64,000 nt of DNA, taken from Hydractinia symbiolongicarpus. Its lineage: Eukaryota; Cnidaria; Hydrozoa; Anthoathecata; Hydractiniidae. Positions 36,901 to 49,738 of this stretch are shown piece by piece. Both the position numbers and the translations under genes were made by a program. The DNA lies in assembly GCF_029227915.1 (NCBI RefSeq), contig NC_079877.1, forward strand, positions 19,123,851-19,187,850, written 5' to 3'. The notes below the pieces were generated by a model that saw only the letters and a program-made list of their open reading frames with translations, did not search any database and was not told where the DNA came from. Every line of letters starts with the position of its first letter. Positions within the stretch are counted from its first letter, which is position 1.

Positions 36901-39900
36901 GTGATATAAGGGCATGGCGCCAAGGCAAACGACTATGGATGTTGTACTCCTTTGAGACAGAGAGAACTAGAGCTATGGCATCATGCACAGACTCGTGGAA
37001 ATACGTGATTTTCGTGTAAGGCCTTAATTAGGCTGCAAAAGGCCATGCTACGGCTTGTCGAAGGCTATGCAAGCAGTTGCCGGTGATATAAGGTCATGGC
37101 GTCAAGGAAAACGACTTGGGACGTTGTAGTTCATTGGGACTGCAATGACTAGACCAATGGCAAGTTGCGCGAACACGTGGAACAACGTAATTCACGTGTA
37201 AGGCCTTTATTAGGCCGCAAAAGCCATATTACGGCTTGTCGAAGGCTATGCAAGCAGTTGCCGGTGATATAAGGGCATGGCGTCAAGAAAAACGACTTGG
37301 CACGTTTTTAGTCCATTGAGAATGCAAGGACTAGACCAATGCCAACCTGCGCGAACACGTGGAACCACGTAATTCACGTGTAAGGCCTTTATTAGGCCGC
37401 AAAAGCCAAGTTACGGCTTTTAGAAGGGTATCCACGTAGTTAAGGGTGATATAAAGGCATGGCGCCATGGAAAACGACTTGGGACGTTGTAGATCATTAT
37501 GACTGCAAGGACAAAGCCCATGGCAACCTGTGCGGCCCCGTGCAACGACGTATTTTATGTATAGGGCCTTAATTATGTCGTAAAAGACCATATTACTGCT
37601 TTTAGAAGGCTATGCACGTAGTTGACGGTGATATAAGGGCATGGCGCCAAGAAAAACGACTTGGCACGATGCAGTCCATTGAGAATGAAGGGACTAGACC
37701 AATGATACCATGCGCAGGCTTGTGGAACCACGTAATTTACGTGTAAGGCCTTTATTAGGCCGCAAAAGCCATATTACGGCTTTTAGAAGGGTATCCACGT
37801 AGTTAAGGGTGATAAAAAGGCATGGCGCCATGGAAAACGACTTGGGACGTTGTAGATCATTATGACTGCAAGGACTAAGCCCATGGCAACCTGTGCGGCC
37901 CCGTGCAACGACGTATTTTATGTGTAGGGCCTTAATTATTTCGTAAAAGACCATATTACTGCTTTTAGAAGGCTATGCACGTAGTTGACGGTGATATAAG
38001 GGCATGGCGCCAAGGCAAAAAACTTTGGACGTTGTAGTCCATTGAGACTGCAAAGAGTAGACCAATGGCAAGCTGCGCGAACACGTGGAACCACGTAATT
38101 CACGTGGAAAGCCTTAATTAGGCTGCAAAAAGCCATAATACGGCTTTTAGAAAGCTTTGCACGTAGTTGATGGTGATACAAGGCCATGACGCCAAGAAAA
38201 CCGACTTGGAACGTTGTAGTCCTTGAGACTGAAAGGTCTAGACCAATGATACCATGAGCAGGCTCGTGGAACTGAGTGATTAACGTGTAAGGCCTTTATT
38301 AGGCGGCAAGAGGCCATAGTACGGCTTTTAGAAAGCTATGTTCGTAGTTGACGTTGATATAAGGCAATGGCGCCATGGAAAACGACTTGGGACGTTGTAG
38401 ATCATTAAGACTGCAAGGACTAAACCCATGGCAACCTGTGCGGACCCGTGGAACCACGTATTTTAAGTGTAGGGCCTTAATTATGTCGTAAAAGACCATA
38501 TTACTGCTTTTAGAAGGCTATGCACGTAGTTGACGGTGAGAAAAGGCCATGGCGGCAAGGAAAACGACTTGGCACGTTGCGGTCCATTGAGAATGAAGGG
38601 ACTAGACCAATGATACCATGCGCAGGCTTCTGGAACCACGTAATTTACGTGTAAGACCTTTATTAGGCGGCAAAAGCCATATTACGGCTTTTAGAAGGCT
38701 ATGCACGTAGTTGACGGTGATATAAGGGCATGGCGCCAAGGCAAATGACTTTGGACGATGTAGTCCTTTGAGACTGAGAGAACTAGACCAATAGGAAGCT
38801 GCGCGGACATGTGGAACCACGTAATTCACGTGTAAAGCCTTAATTAGGCCGCAAAAAGCCATAATACGGCTTTTAGAAAGCTTTGCACGTAGTTGATGGT
38901 GATACAAGGCTATGACGCCAAGAAAAACGACTTGGCACGATGCAGTCCATTGAGAATGAAGGGACTAGACCAATGATACCATGCGCAGGCTTGTGGAACC
39001 ACGTAATTTACGTGTAAGGCCTTTATTAGGCCGCAAAAGCCATATTACGGCTTTTAGAAGGCTATGCACGTAGTTGATGGTGATATAAGGGCATGGCGCC
39101 AAGGCAAAAAACTTTGGACGTTGTAGTCCATTGAGACTGCAAAGACTAGACCAATGGCAAGCTGCGCGAACACGTGGAACCACGTAATTCACGTGTAAGG
39201 ACTTTTTTGAGCCGCAAAAGCCATATTACGGCTTTTAGAAGGCTATGCACGTAGTTGACGGTCGTATAAGGGCATGGCGCCAAGGCAAATGAGTTTGGAC
39301 GATGTAGTCCTTTGAGACTGAGAGAACTAGACCAATAGGAAGCTGCGCGGACATGTGGAACCACGTAATTCACGTGGAAAGCCTTAATTAGGCCGCAAAA
39401 AGCCATAATACGGCTTTTAGAAAGCTTTGCACGTAGTTGATAGTGATACAAGGCCATGACGCCAAGAAAACCGACTTGGAACGTTGTAGTCCATTGAGAC
39501 TGAAAGGTCTAGACCAATGATGCCATGAGCAGTCTCGTGGAACTAAGTGATTAACGTGTAAGGCTTTTATTAGGCGGCAAGAGGCCATAGTGCGGCTTTT
39601 AGAAGGCTATGCTCGTAGTTGACGTTGATATAAGGCAATGGCGCCATGGAAAACGACTTGGGACGTTGTAGATCATTATGAGGGCAAGGACTAAGCCCAT
39701 GGCAACCTGTGCGGCCCCGTGCAACGACGTATTTTATGTGTAGGGCCTTAATTATGTCGTAAAAGACCATATTACTGCTTTTAGAAGGCTATGCACGTAG
39801 TTGACGGTGATATAAGGGCATGGCGCCAAGAAAAACGACTTGGCACGATGCAGTCCATTGAGAATGAAGGGACTAGACCAATGATACCATGCGCAGGCTT

Positions 39901-40139
39901 GTGGAACCACGTAATTTACGTGTTTGGCCTTTATTAGGCTGCAAAAGCCATATTACGGCTTTTAGAAGGCTATGCACGTAGTTGACGGTGATATAAGGGC
40001 ATGGCGTCAAGGAAAACGACTTGGGACGTTGTAGTCCATTCAGACTGCAAGGACTAGAGCCATGGCAACCAGTGCGGACACGTGGAACCACGTAATTTAA
40101 GTGTAGGGTCTTTATTAGGCCGCAAAAAGCCATATTACG

Positions 40140-43100
40140 CCTTTTAGAAGGCTATGCACGTAGTTGACGGTGATTAAGGGCATGGCGCCAAGGCAAATGA
40201 CTATGGATGTTGTACTCCTTTGAGACAGAGAGAACTAGAGCAATGGCATCATGCGCAGACTCGTCGAAATACGTGATTTTCGTGTAAGGCCTTAATTAGG
40301 CTGCAAAAGGCAATACTACGGCTTGTCGAAGGCTTTGCAAGCAGTTGCTGGTGATATAAGGGCATGGCGTCAAGGAAAACGACTTGGGACGTTGTAGTTC
40401 ATTGGGACTGCAAGGACTAGATCAATGGCAAGTTGCGCGAACACGTGGAACAACGTAATTCACGTGTAAGGCCTTTATTAGGCCGCAAAAGCCATATTAC
40501 GGCTTGTCGAAGGCTATACAAGCAGTTGCCGGTGATATAAGGGCATGGCGTCAAGAAAAACAACTTGGCACGTTGTAGATCATTATGACTGCAACGACTA
40601 AGCCCATGGCAACCTGTGCGGCCCCGTGCAACGACGTATTTTATGTGTAGGGCCTTAATTATGTCGTAAAAGACCATATTACTGCTTTTAGAAGGCTATG
40701 CACGTAGTTGACGGTGATATAAGGGCATGGCGCCAAGAAAAACGACTTGGCACGATGCAGTCCATTGAGAATGAAGGGACTAGACCAATGATACCATGCG
40801 CAGGCTTGTGGAACCACGTAATTCACGTGTAAAGCCTTAATTAGGCCGCAAAAGCCATATTACGGCTTTTAGAAGGCTATGCACGTAGTTGACGGTGATA
40901 TAAGGGCATGGCGCCAAGGCAAACGACTATGGATGTTGTACTCCTTTGAGACAGAGAGAACAAGAGCAATGGCATCATGCACAGACTCGTGGAAATACGT
41001 GATTTTCGTGTAAGGCCTTAATTAGGCTGCAAAAGGCCATACTACGGCTTGTCGAAGGCTATGCAAGCAGTTGCGGTGATATAAGGGCATGGCGTCAACG
41101 AAAACGACTTGGGACGTTGTAGTTCATTGGGACTGCAAGGACTAGACCAATGGCAAGTTGCGCGAACACGTGGAACAACGTAATTCACGTGTAAGGCCTT
41201 TATTAGGCCGCAAAAGCCATATTACGGCTTGTCGAGGGCTATGCAAGCAGTTGCTGGTGATATAAGGGCATGACGTCAAGAAAAACGACATGGCACGTTT
41301 TTAGTCCATTGAGACTGCAAGGACTAGACCAATGCCAAGCTGCGCGAACACGTGGAACCACGTAATTCACGTGTAAGGCCTTTATTAGGCCGCAAAAGCC
41401 AAGTTACGGCTTTTAGAAGGGTATCCACGTAGTTAAGGGTGATATAAAGGCATGGCGCCAAGGCAAATGACTTTGAACGATGTAGTCCTTTGAGACTGAG
41501 AGAACTGACCAATGATACAATGCGCAGGCCTCTGGAAGTACTTGATTTTGTGTAAGGCCTTTATTAGGCGGCAAGAAGCCAGAGTACGGCTTTTAGAAGG
41601 CTATGCACATATTTGACGGTGATAAAAGGCCATGGCGGGAAGGAAAACGAATTGGCACGTTGCAGTCCATTCAGAATGAAAGGACTAGACCAATGATACC
41701 ATGTGCAGGCTTGTGGAACCACGTAATTCACGTGTAAGGCCTTTATTAGGCCGCAAAAGCCAAGTTACGGCTTTTAGAAGGGTATCCACGTAGTTAAGGG
41801 TGATATGAGGGTATGGCGTCAAGGAAAACGACTTGGGACGTTGTAGTTCATTGGGACTGCAAGGACTAGACCAATGGCAAGTTGCGCGAACACGTGGAAC
41901 AACGTAATTCACGTGTAAGGCCTTTATTAGGCCGCAAAAGCCATATTACGGCTTGTCGAAGGCTATACAAGCAATTGCCGGTGATATAAGGGCATGGCGT
42001 CAAGAAAAACAACTTGGCACGTTGCAGATCATTATGACTGCAAGGACTAAGCCCATGGCAACCTGTGCGGCCCCGTGCAACGACGTATTTTATGTGTAGG
42101 GCCTTAATTATGTCGTAAAAGGCCATATTACTGCTTTTAGAAGGCTATGCACGTAGTTGATGGTGATACAAGGCCATGACGCCAAGAAAACCGACTTGGA
42201 ACGTTGTAGTCCATTGACACTGAAAGGTCTAGACCAATGATGCCATGAGCAGTCTCGTGGAACTAAGTGATTAACGTGTAAGGCTTTTATTAGGCGGCAA
42301 GAGGCCATAGTACGGCTTTTAGAAGGCTATGCTCGTAGTTGACGTTGATATAAGGCAATGGCGCCATGGAAAACGACTTGGGACGTTGTAGATCATTATG
42401 AGTGCAAGGACTAAGCCCATGGCAACCTGTGCGGCCCCGTGCAACGACGTATTTTATGTGTAGGGCCTTAATTATGTCGTAAAAGACCATATTACGGCTT
42501 TTAGAAGGCTATGCACGTAGTTGACGGTGATATAAGGGCATGGCGCCAAGGCAAATGACTTTGGACGATGTAGTCCTTTGAGACTGAGAGAACTAGACCA
42601 ATAGGAAGCTGCGCGGACATGTGGAACCACGTAATTCACGTCTAAGCCTTAATTAGGCCGCAAAAAGCCATAATACGGCTTTTAGAAAGCTTTGCACGTA
42701 GTTGATGGTGATACAAGGCCATGACGCCAAGAAAACCGACTTGGAACGTTGTAGTCCATTGAGACTGTAAGGTCTAGACCAATGATGCCATGAGCAGTCT
42801 CGTGGAACTAAGTGATTAACGTGTAAGGCTTTTATTAGGCGGCAAGAGGCCATAGTACGGCTTTTAGAAGGCTATGCTCGTAGTTGACGTTGATATAAGG
42901 CAATGGCGCCATGGAAAACGACTTGGGACGTTGTAGATCATTATGAGTGCAAGGACTAAGCCCATGGCAACCTGTGTGGCCCCGTGCAACGACGTATTTT
43001 ATGTGTAGGGCCTTAATTATGTCGTAAAAGACCATATTACTGCATTTAGAAGGCTATGCACGTAGTTGACGGTGATATAAGGGCATGGCGCCAAGAAAAA

Positions 43101-45915
43101 CGACTTGGCACGATGCAGTCCATTGAGAATGAAGGGACTAGACCAATGATACCATGCGCAGGCTTGTGGAACCACGTAATTTACGTGTAGGGTCTTTATT
43201 AGGCCGCAAAAAGCCATATTACGCCTTTTAGAAGGCTATGCACGTAGTTGACGGTGATTAAGGGCATGGCGCCAAGGCAAATGACTATGGATGTTGTACT
43301 CCTTTGAGACAGAGAGAACTAGAGCAATGGCATCATGCGCAGACTCGTCGAAATACGTGATTTTCGTGTAAGGCCTTAATTAGGCTGCAAAAGGCCATAC
43401 TACGGCTTGTCGAAGGCTTTGCAAGCAGTTGCCGGTGATATAAGGGCATGGCGTCAAGGAAAACGACTTGGGACGTTGTAGTTCATTGGGACTGCAAGGA
43501 CTAGATCAATGGCAAGTTGCGCGAACACGTGGAACAACGTAATTCACGTGTAAGGCCTTTATTAGGCCGCAAAAGCCATATTACGGCTTGTCGAAGGCTA
43601 TGCAAGCAGTTGCTGGTGATATAAGGGCATGGCGTCAAGAAAAACAACTTGGCACGTTGTAGATCATTATGACTGCAACGACTAAGCCCATGGCAACCTG
43701 TGCGGCCCCGTGCAACGACGTATTTTATCTGTAGGGCCTTAATTATGTCGTAAAAGACCATATTACTGCTTTTAGAAGGCTATGCACGTAGTTGACGGTG
43801 ATATAAGGGCATGGCGCCAAGAAAAACGACTTGGCACGATGCAGTCCATTGAGAATGAAGGGACTAGACCAATGATACCATGCGCAGGCTTGTGGAACCA
43901 CGTAATTCACGTGTAAGGCCTTTATTAAGCCGCAAAAGCCAAGTTACGGCTTTTAGAAGGGTATCCACGTAGTTAAGGGTGATATAAAGGCATGGCGCCA
44001 AGGCAAATGACTTTGAACGATGTAGTCCTTTGAGACTGAGAGAACTGACCAATGATACAATGCGCAGGCCTCTGGAAGTACTTGATTTTGTGTAAGGCCT
44101 TTATTAGGCGGCAAGAAGCCAGAGTACGGCTTTTAGAAGGCTATGCACATATTTGACGGTGATAAAAGGCCATGGCGGGAAGGAAAACGAATTGGCACGT
44201 TGCAGTCCATTGAGAATGAAAGGACTAGACCAATGATACCATGCGCAGGCTTGTGGAACCACGTAATTCACGTGTAAGGCCTTTATTAGGCCGCAAAAGC
44301 CAAGTTACGGCTTTTAGAAGGGTATCCACGTAGTTAAGGGTGATATGAGGGTATGGCGTCAAGGAAAACGACTTGGGACGTTGTAGTTCATTGTGACTGC
44401 AAGGACTAGACCAATGGCAAGTTGCGCGAACACGTGGAACAACGTAATTCACGTGTAAGGCCTTTATTAGGCCGCAAAAGCCATATTACGGCTTGTCGAA
44501 GGCTATACAAGCAATTGCCGGTGATATAAGGGCATGGCGTCAAGAAAAACAACTTGGCACGTTGTAGATCATTATGACTGCAAGGACTAAGCCCATGGCA
44601 ACCTGTGCGGCCCCGTGCAACGACGTATTTTATGTGTAGGGCCTTAATTATGTCGTAAAAGGCCATATTACTGCTTTTAGAAGGCTATGCACGTAGTTGA
44701 TGGTGATACAAGGCCATGACGCCAAGAAAACCGACTTGGAACGTTGTAGTCCATTGACACTGAAAGGTCTAGACCAATGATGCCATGAGCAGTCTCGTGG
44801 AACTAAGTGATTAACGTGTAAGGCTTTTATTAGGCGGCAAGAGGCCATAGTACGGCTTTTAGAAGGCTATGCTCGTAGTTGACGTTGATATAAGGCAATG
44901 GCGCCATGGAAAACGACTTGGGACGTTGTAGATCATTATGAGTGCAAGGACTAAGCCCATGGCAACCTGTGCGGCCCCGTGCAACGACGTATTTTATGTG
45001 TAGGGCCTTAATTATGTCGTAAAAGACCATATTACTGTTTTTAGAAGGCTATGCACGTAGCTGACGGTGATATAAGGGCATGGCGCCAAGGCAAATGACT
45101 TTGGACGTTGTAGTCCATTGAGACTGCAAAGACTAGACCAATGGCAAGCTGCGCGAACACGTGGAACCACGTAATTCACGTGTAAGGTCTTTATTGAGCC
45201 GCAAAAGCCATATTACGGCTTTTAGAAGGCTATGCACGTAGTTGACGGTGATATAAGGGCATGGCGCCAAGGCAAATGACTTTGGACGATGTAGTCCTTT
45301 GAGACTGAGAGAACTAGACCAATAGGAAGCTGCGCGGACATGTGGAACCACGTAATTCACGTGTAAGCCTTAATTAGGCCGCAAAAAGCCATAATACGGC
45401 TTTTAGAAAGCTTTGCACGTAGTTGATGGTGATACAAGGCCATGACGCCAAGAAAACCGACTTGGAACGTTGTAGTCCATTGAGACTGTAAGGTCTAGAC
45501 CAATGATGCCATGAGCAGTCTCGTGGAACTAAGTGATTAACGTGTAAGGCTTTTATTAGGCGGCAAGAGGCCATAGTACGGCTTTTAGAAGGCTATGCTC
45601 GTAGTTGACGTTGATATAAGGCAATGGCGCCATGGAAAACGACTTGGGACGTTGTAGATGATTATGAGTGCAAGGACTAAGCCCATGGCAACCTGTGTGG
45701 CCCCGTGCAACGACGTATTTTATGTGTAGGGCCTTAATTATGTCGTAAAAGACCATATTACTGCATTTAGAAGGCTATGCACGTAGTTGACGGTGATATA
45801 AGGGCATGGCGCCAAGAAAAACGACTTGGCACGATGCAGTCCATTGAGAATGAAGGGACTAGACCAATGATACCATGCGCAGGCTTGTGGAACCACGTAA
45901 TTTACGTGTATGGCC
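40140..45915. repeat. HOR blocks at 2,540, 2,721 and 3,084 bp
   Basis: About 40,140-40,830 matches 43,224-43,914 (offset 3,084, 17 monomers). About 41,340-42,530 matches 43,880-45,070 (offset 2,540, 14 monomers). About 42,500-43,190 matches 45,221-45,911 (offset 2,721, 15 monomers). The three offsets differ by whole monomers, consistent with a long duplication later changed by loss or gain of one to three monomers. A shared small indel, GACGGTGATTAAGGGC near 40,165 and 43,249, supports common descent. Confidence 0.82.
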
Positions 45916-46529
45916 TTTATTAGGCCGCAAAAGCCATATTACGGCTTTTAGAAGGCTATGCACGTAGTTGACGGTGATATAAGGGCAGGGCGCCAAGCAA
46001 ACGACTATGGACGTTGTACTCCTTTGAGACAGAGAGAACTAGAGCAATGGCATCATGCGTAGACTCGTGGAATTACGTGATTTTCGTGTAAGGCCTTAGT
46101 TAGGCTGCAAAAGGCCATACTACGGCTTGTCGAAGGCTATGCAAGCAGTTGCCGGTGATATAAGGGCATGGCGTCAAGGAAAACGACTTGGGACGTTGTA
46201 GTTCATTGGGACTGCAAGGACTAGACCAATGGCAAGTTGCGCGAACACGTGGAACAACGTAATTCACGTGTAAGGCCTTTATTAGGCCGCAAAAGCCATA
46301 TTACGGCTTGTCGAAGGCTATGCAAGCAGTTGCCGGTGATATAAGGGCATGGCGTCAAGAAGAACGACTTGGCACGTTTTTAGTCCATTGAGACTGCAAG
46401 GACTAGACCAATGCCAAGCTGCGCGAACACGTGGAACCACGTAATTCACGTGTAAGGCCTTTATTAGGCCGCAAAAGCCAAGTTACGGTTTTTAGAAGGA
46501 TATCCACGTAGTTAAGGGTGATATAAAGG

Positions 46530-46541
46530 CATGGCGCCATG
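46530..46541. other. 12-bp palindrome CATGGCGCCATG in one monomer class
   Basis: Perfect palindrome in the class with TCCACGTAGTTAAGGGTG. Other classes read GGCATGGCGCCAAGG and keep only the central GGCGCC. It is a class marker; function unknown. Confidence 0.7.
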
Positions 46542-46816
46542 GAAAACGACTTGGGACGTTGTAGATCATTATGACTGCAAGGACTAAGCCCATGGCAACC
46601 TGTGCGGCCCCGTGCAACGACGTATTTTATGTGTAGGGCCTTAATTATGTCGTAAAAGACCATATTACTGCTTTTAGAAGGCTATGCACGTAGTTGACGG
46701 TGATATAAGGGCATGGCGCCAAGAAAAACGACTTGGCACGATGCAGTCCATTGAGAATGAAGGGACTAGACCAATGATACCATGCGCAGGCTTGTGGAAC
46801 CACGTAATTTACGTGT

Positions 46817-46997
46817 AAGGCCTTTATTAGGCCGCAAAAGCCATATTACGGCTTTTAGAAGGCTATGCACGTAGTTGACGGTGATATAAGGGCATGGCGC
46901 CAAGGCAAATGACTTTGGACGTTGTAGTCCATTGAGACTGCAAAGACTAGACCAATGGCAAGCTGCGCGAACACGTGGAACCACGTAATTTACGTGT
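46817..46997 (+). repeat. Representative satellite monomer (181 bp)
   Basis: This is a clean example for orienting the array. Within it lie a hairpin (AAAAGCC 46,836-46,842; 7-nt loop; GGCTTTT 46,850-46,856), a GGCGCC site, a CTAGACC segment, a CACGTG hexamer at 46,972-46,977 and a 15-bp near-perfect palindrome CACGTAATTTACGTG at 46,982-46,996. The phase starting at AAGGCC is arbitrary and chosen for convenience. The following monomers (46,998-47,178 and 47,179-47,360) are 181 and 182 bp. Since 181 and 182 leave remainders 1 and 2 on division by three, no reading frame can persist through the array. Confidence 0.95.
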
Positions 46998-47739
46998 AAG
47001 AACTTTATTGAGCCGGAAAAGCCATATTACGGCTTTTAGAAGGCTATGCACGTAGTTGACGGTGATATAAGGGCATGGCGCCAAGGGAAATGACTTTTGA
47101 CGATGTAGTCCTTTGAGACTGAGAGAACTAGACCAATAGGAAGCTGCGCGGACATGTGGAACCACGTAATTCACGTGTAAAGCCTCAATTAGGCCGCAAA
47201 AAGCAATAATACGGCCTTTAGAAAGCTTTGCACGTAGTTGATGGTGATACAAGGCCATGACGCCAAGAAAACCGACTTGGAACGTTGTAGTTCATTGAGA
47301 CTGTAAGGTCTAGACCAATGATGCCATGAGCAGTCTCGTGGAACTAAGTGATTAACGTGTAAAGCTTTTATTAGGCGGCAAAAGCCAAGTTACGGCTTTT
47401 AGAAGGGTATCCACGTAGTTAAAGGGTGATATAAAGGCATGGCGCCATGGAAAACGACTTGGGACGTTGTAGATCATTATGACTGCAAGGACTAAGCCCA
47501 TGGCAACCTGTGCGGCCCCGTGCAACGACGTATTTTATGTGTAGGGCCTTTATTATGTCGTAAAAGGCCATATTACTGCTTTTAGAAGGCTATGCACGTA
47601 GTTGACGGTGATATAAGGGCATGGCGCCAAGAAAAACGACTTGGCACGATGCAGTCCATTGAGAATGAAGGGACTAGACCAATGATACCATGCACAGGCT
47701 TGTGGAACCACGTAATTTACGTGTAAGGCCTTTATTAGG

Positions 47740-49738
47740 CCGCAAAAGCCATATTACGGCTTTTAGAAGGCTATGCACGTAGTTGACGGTGATATAAGGG
47801 CATGGCGCCAAGGCAAATGAGTTTGGACGATGTAGTCCTTTGAGACTGAGAGAACTAGACCAATAGGAAGCTGCGCGGACATGTGGAACCACGTAATTCA
47901 CGTGGAAAGCCTTAATTAGGCCGCAAAAAGCCATAATACGGCTTTTAGAAAGCTTTGCACGTAGTTGATGGTGATACAAGGCCACGACGCCAAGAAAACT
48001 GACTTGGAACGTTGTAGTCCATTGAGACTGAAAGGTCTAGACCAATGATACCATGAGCAGGCTCGTGGAACTAAGTGATTAACGTGTAAGGCCTTTATTA
48101 GGCGGCAAGAGGCCATAGTACGGCTTTTAGAAGGCTATGTTCGTAGTTGACGTTGATATAAGGCAATGGCGCCATGGAAAACGACTTGGGACGTTGTAGA
48201 TCATTAATACTGCAAGGACTAAACCCATGGCAACCTGTGCGGACCCGTGGAACCACGTATTATAAGTGTAGGGCCTTAATTATGTCGTAAAAGACCATAT
48301 TACTGCTTTTAGAAGGCTATGCACGTAGTTGATGGTGAGAAAAGGCCATGGCGGCAAGGAAAACGACTTGGCACGTTGCGGTCCATTGAGAATGAAGGGA
48401 CTAGACCAATGATACCATGCACAGGCTTGTGGAACCACGTAATTTACGTGTAAGGCCTTTATTAGGCCGCAAAAGCCATATTACGGCTTTTAGAAGGCTA
48501 TGCACGTAGTTGACGGTGATATAAGGGCATGGCGCCAAGGCAAATGACTTTGGACGATGTAGTCCTTTGAGACTGAGAGAACTAGACCAATAGGAAGCTG
48601 CGCGGACATGTGGAACCACGTAATTCACGTGTAAAGCCTTAATTAGGCCGCAAAAAGCCATAATACGGCTTTTAGAAAGCTTTGCACGTAGTTGATGGTG
48701 ATACAAGGCCATGACGCCAACAAAACCGACTTGGAACGTTGTAGTCCATTGAGACTGAAAGGTCTAGACCAATGATGCCATGAGCAGTCTCGTGGAACTA
48801 AGTGATTAACGTGTAAGGCTTTTATTAGGCGGCAAGAGGCCATAGTACGGCTTTTAGAAGGCTATGCTGGTAGTTGACGGTGATATAAGGGCATGGCGCC
48901 AAGGCAAATGAGTTTGGACGATGTAGTCCTTTGAGACTGAGAGAACTAGACCAATAGGAAGCTGCGCGGACATGTGGAACCACGTAATTCACGTGGAAAG
49001 CCTTAATTAGGCCGCAAAAAGCCATAATACGGCTTTTAGAAAGCTTTGCACGTAGTTGATGGTGATACAAGGCCATGACGCCAAGAAAACCGACTTGGAA
49101 CGTTGTAGTCCATTGAGACTGAAAGGTCTAGACCAATGATGCCATGAGCAGTCTCGTGGAACTAAGTGATTAACGTGTAAAGCTTTTATTAGGCGGCAAA
49201 AGCCAAGTTACGGCATTTAGAAGGGTATCCACGTAGTTAAGGGTGGTATAAAGGCATGGCGCCATGGAAAACGACTTGGGACGTTGTAGATCATTATGAC
49301 TGCAAGGACTAAGCCCATGGCAACCTGTGCGGCCCCGTGCAACGACGTATTTTATGTGTAGGGCCTTAATTATGTCGTAAAAGACCATATTACTGCTTTT
49401 AGAAGGCTATGCACGTAGTTGACGGTGATATAAGGGCATGGCGCCAAGAAAAACAACTTGGCACGATGCAGTCCATTGAGAATGAAGGGACTAGACCAAT
49501 GATACCATGCGCAGGCTTGTGGAACCACGTAATTTACGTGTAAGGCCTTTATTAGGCCGCAAAAGCCATATTACGGCTTTTAGAAGGCTATGCACGTAGT
49601 TGACGGTGATATAAGGGCATGGCGCCAAGGCAAATGACTTTGGACGTTGTAGTCCATTGAGACTGCAAAGACTAGACCAATGGCAAGCTGCGCGAACACG
49701 TGGAACCACGTAATTTACGTTTTAAGAACTTTATTGAG
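47740..49738. repeat. 1,998-bp 11-mer HOR, copy 1
   Basis: This is the first of three consecutive units with the same monomer order. Monomers at 47,916-48,116, 48,401-48,712 and 48,643-48,843 recur at 49,915, 50,399 and 50,641. The offset is 1,999 bp at first and 1,998 after a single-base indel. It includes a monomer pair with GTGAGAAAAGGCCATGGCGGC, diagnostic for this HOR. Confidence 0.88.

Larger units (their letters stand above)
24841..46400. repeat. Mosaic satellite region with dispersed duplicated blocks
   Basis: No single HOR dominates this stretch, but long blocks recur with identical monomer order. Examples are about 26,461-27,120 with 28,639-29,297 (offset 2,177-2,178), 29,281-30,000 with 38,203-38,920 (8,922, sharing a private one-base deletion GTCCTTGAGAC), 30,588-30,848 with 37,331-37,591 (6,743), and the blocks listed separately at 40-46 kb. 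All monomers keep the same orientation, and nothing other than satellite is present. Confidence 0.85.
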
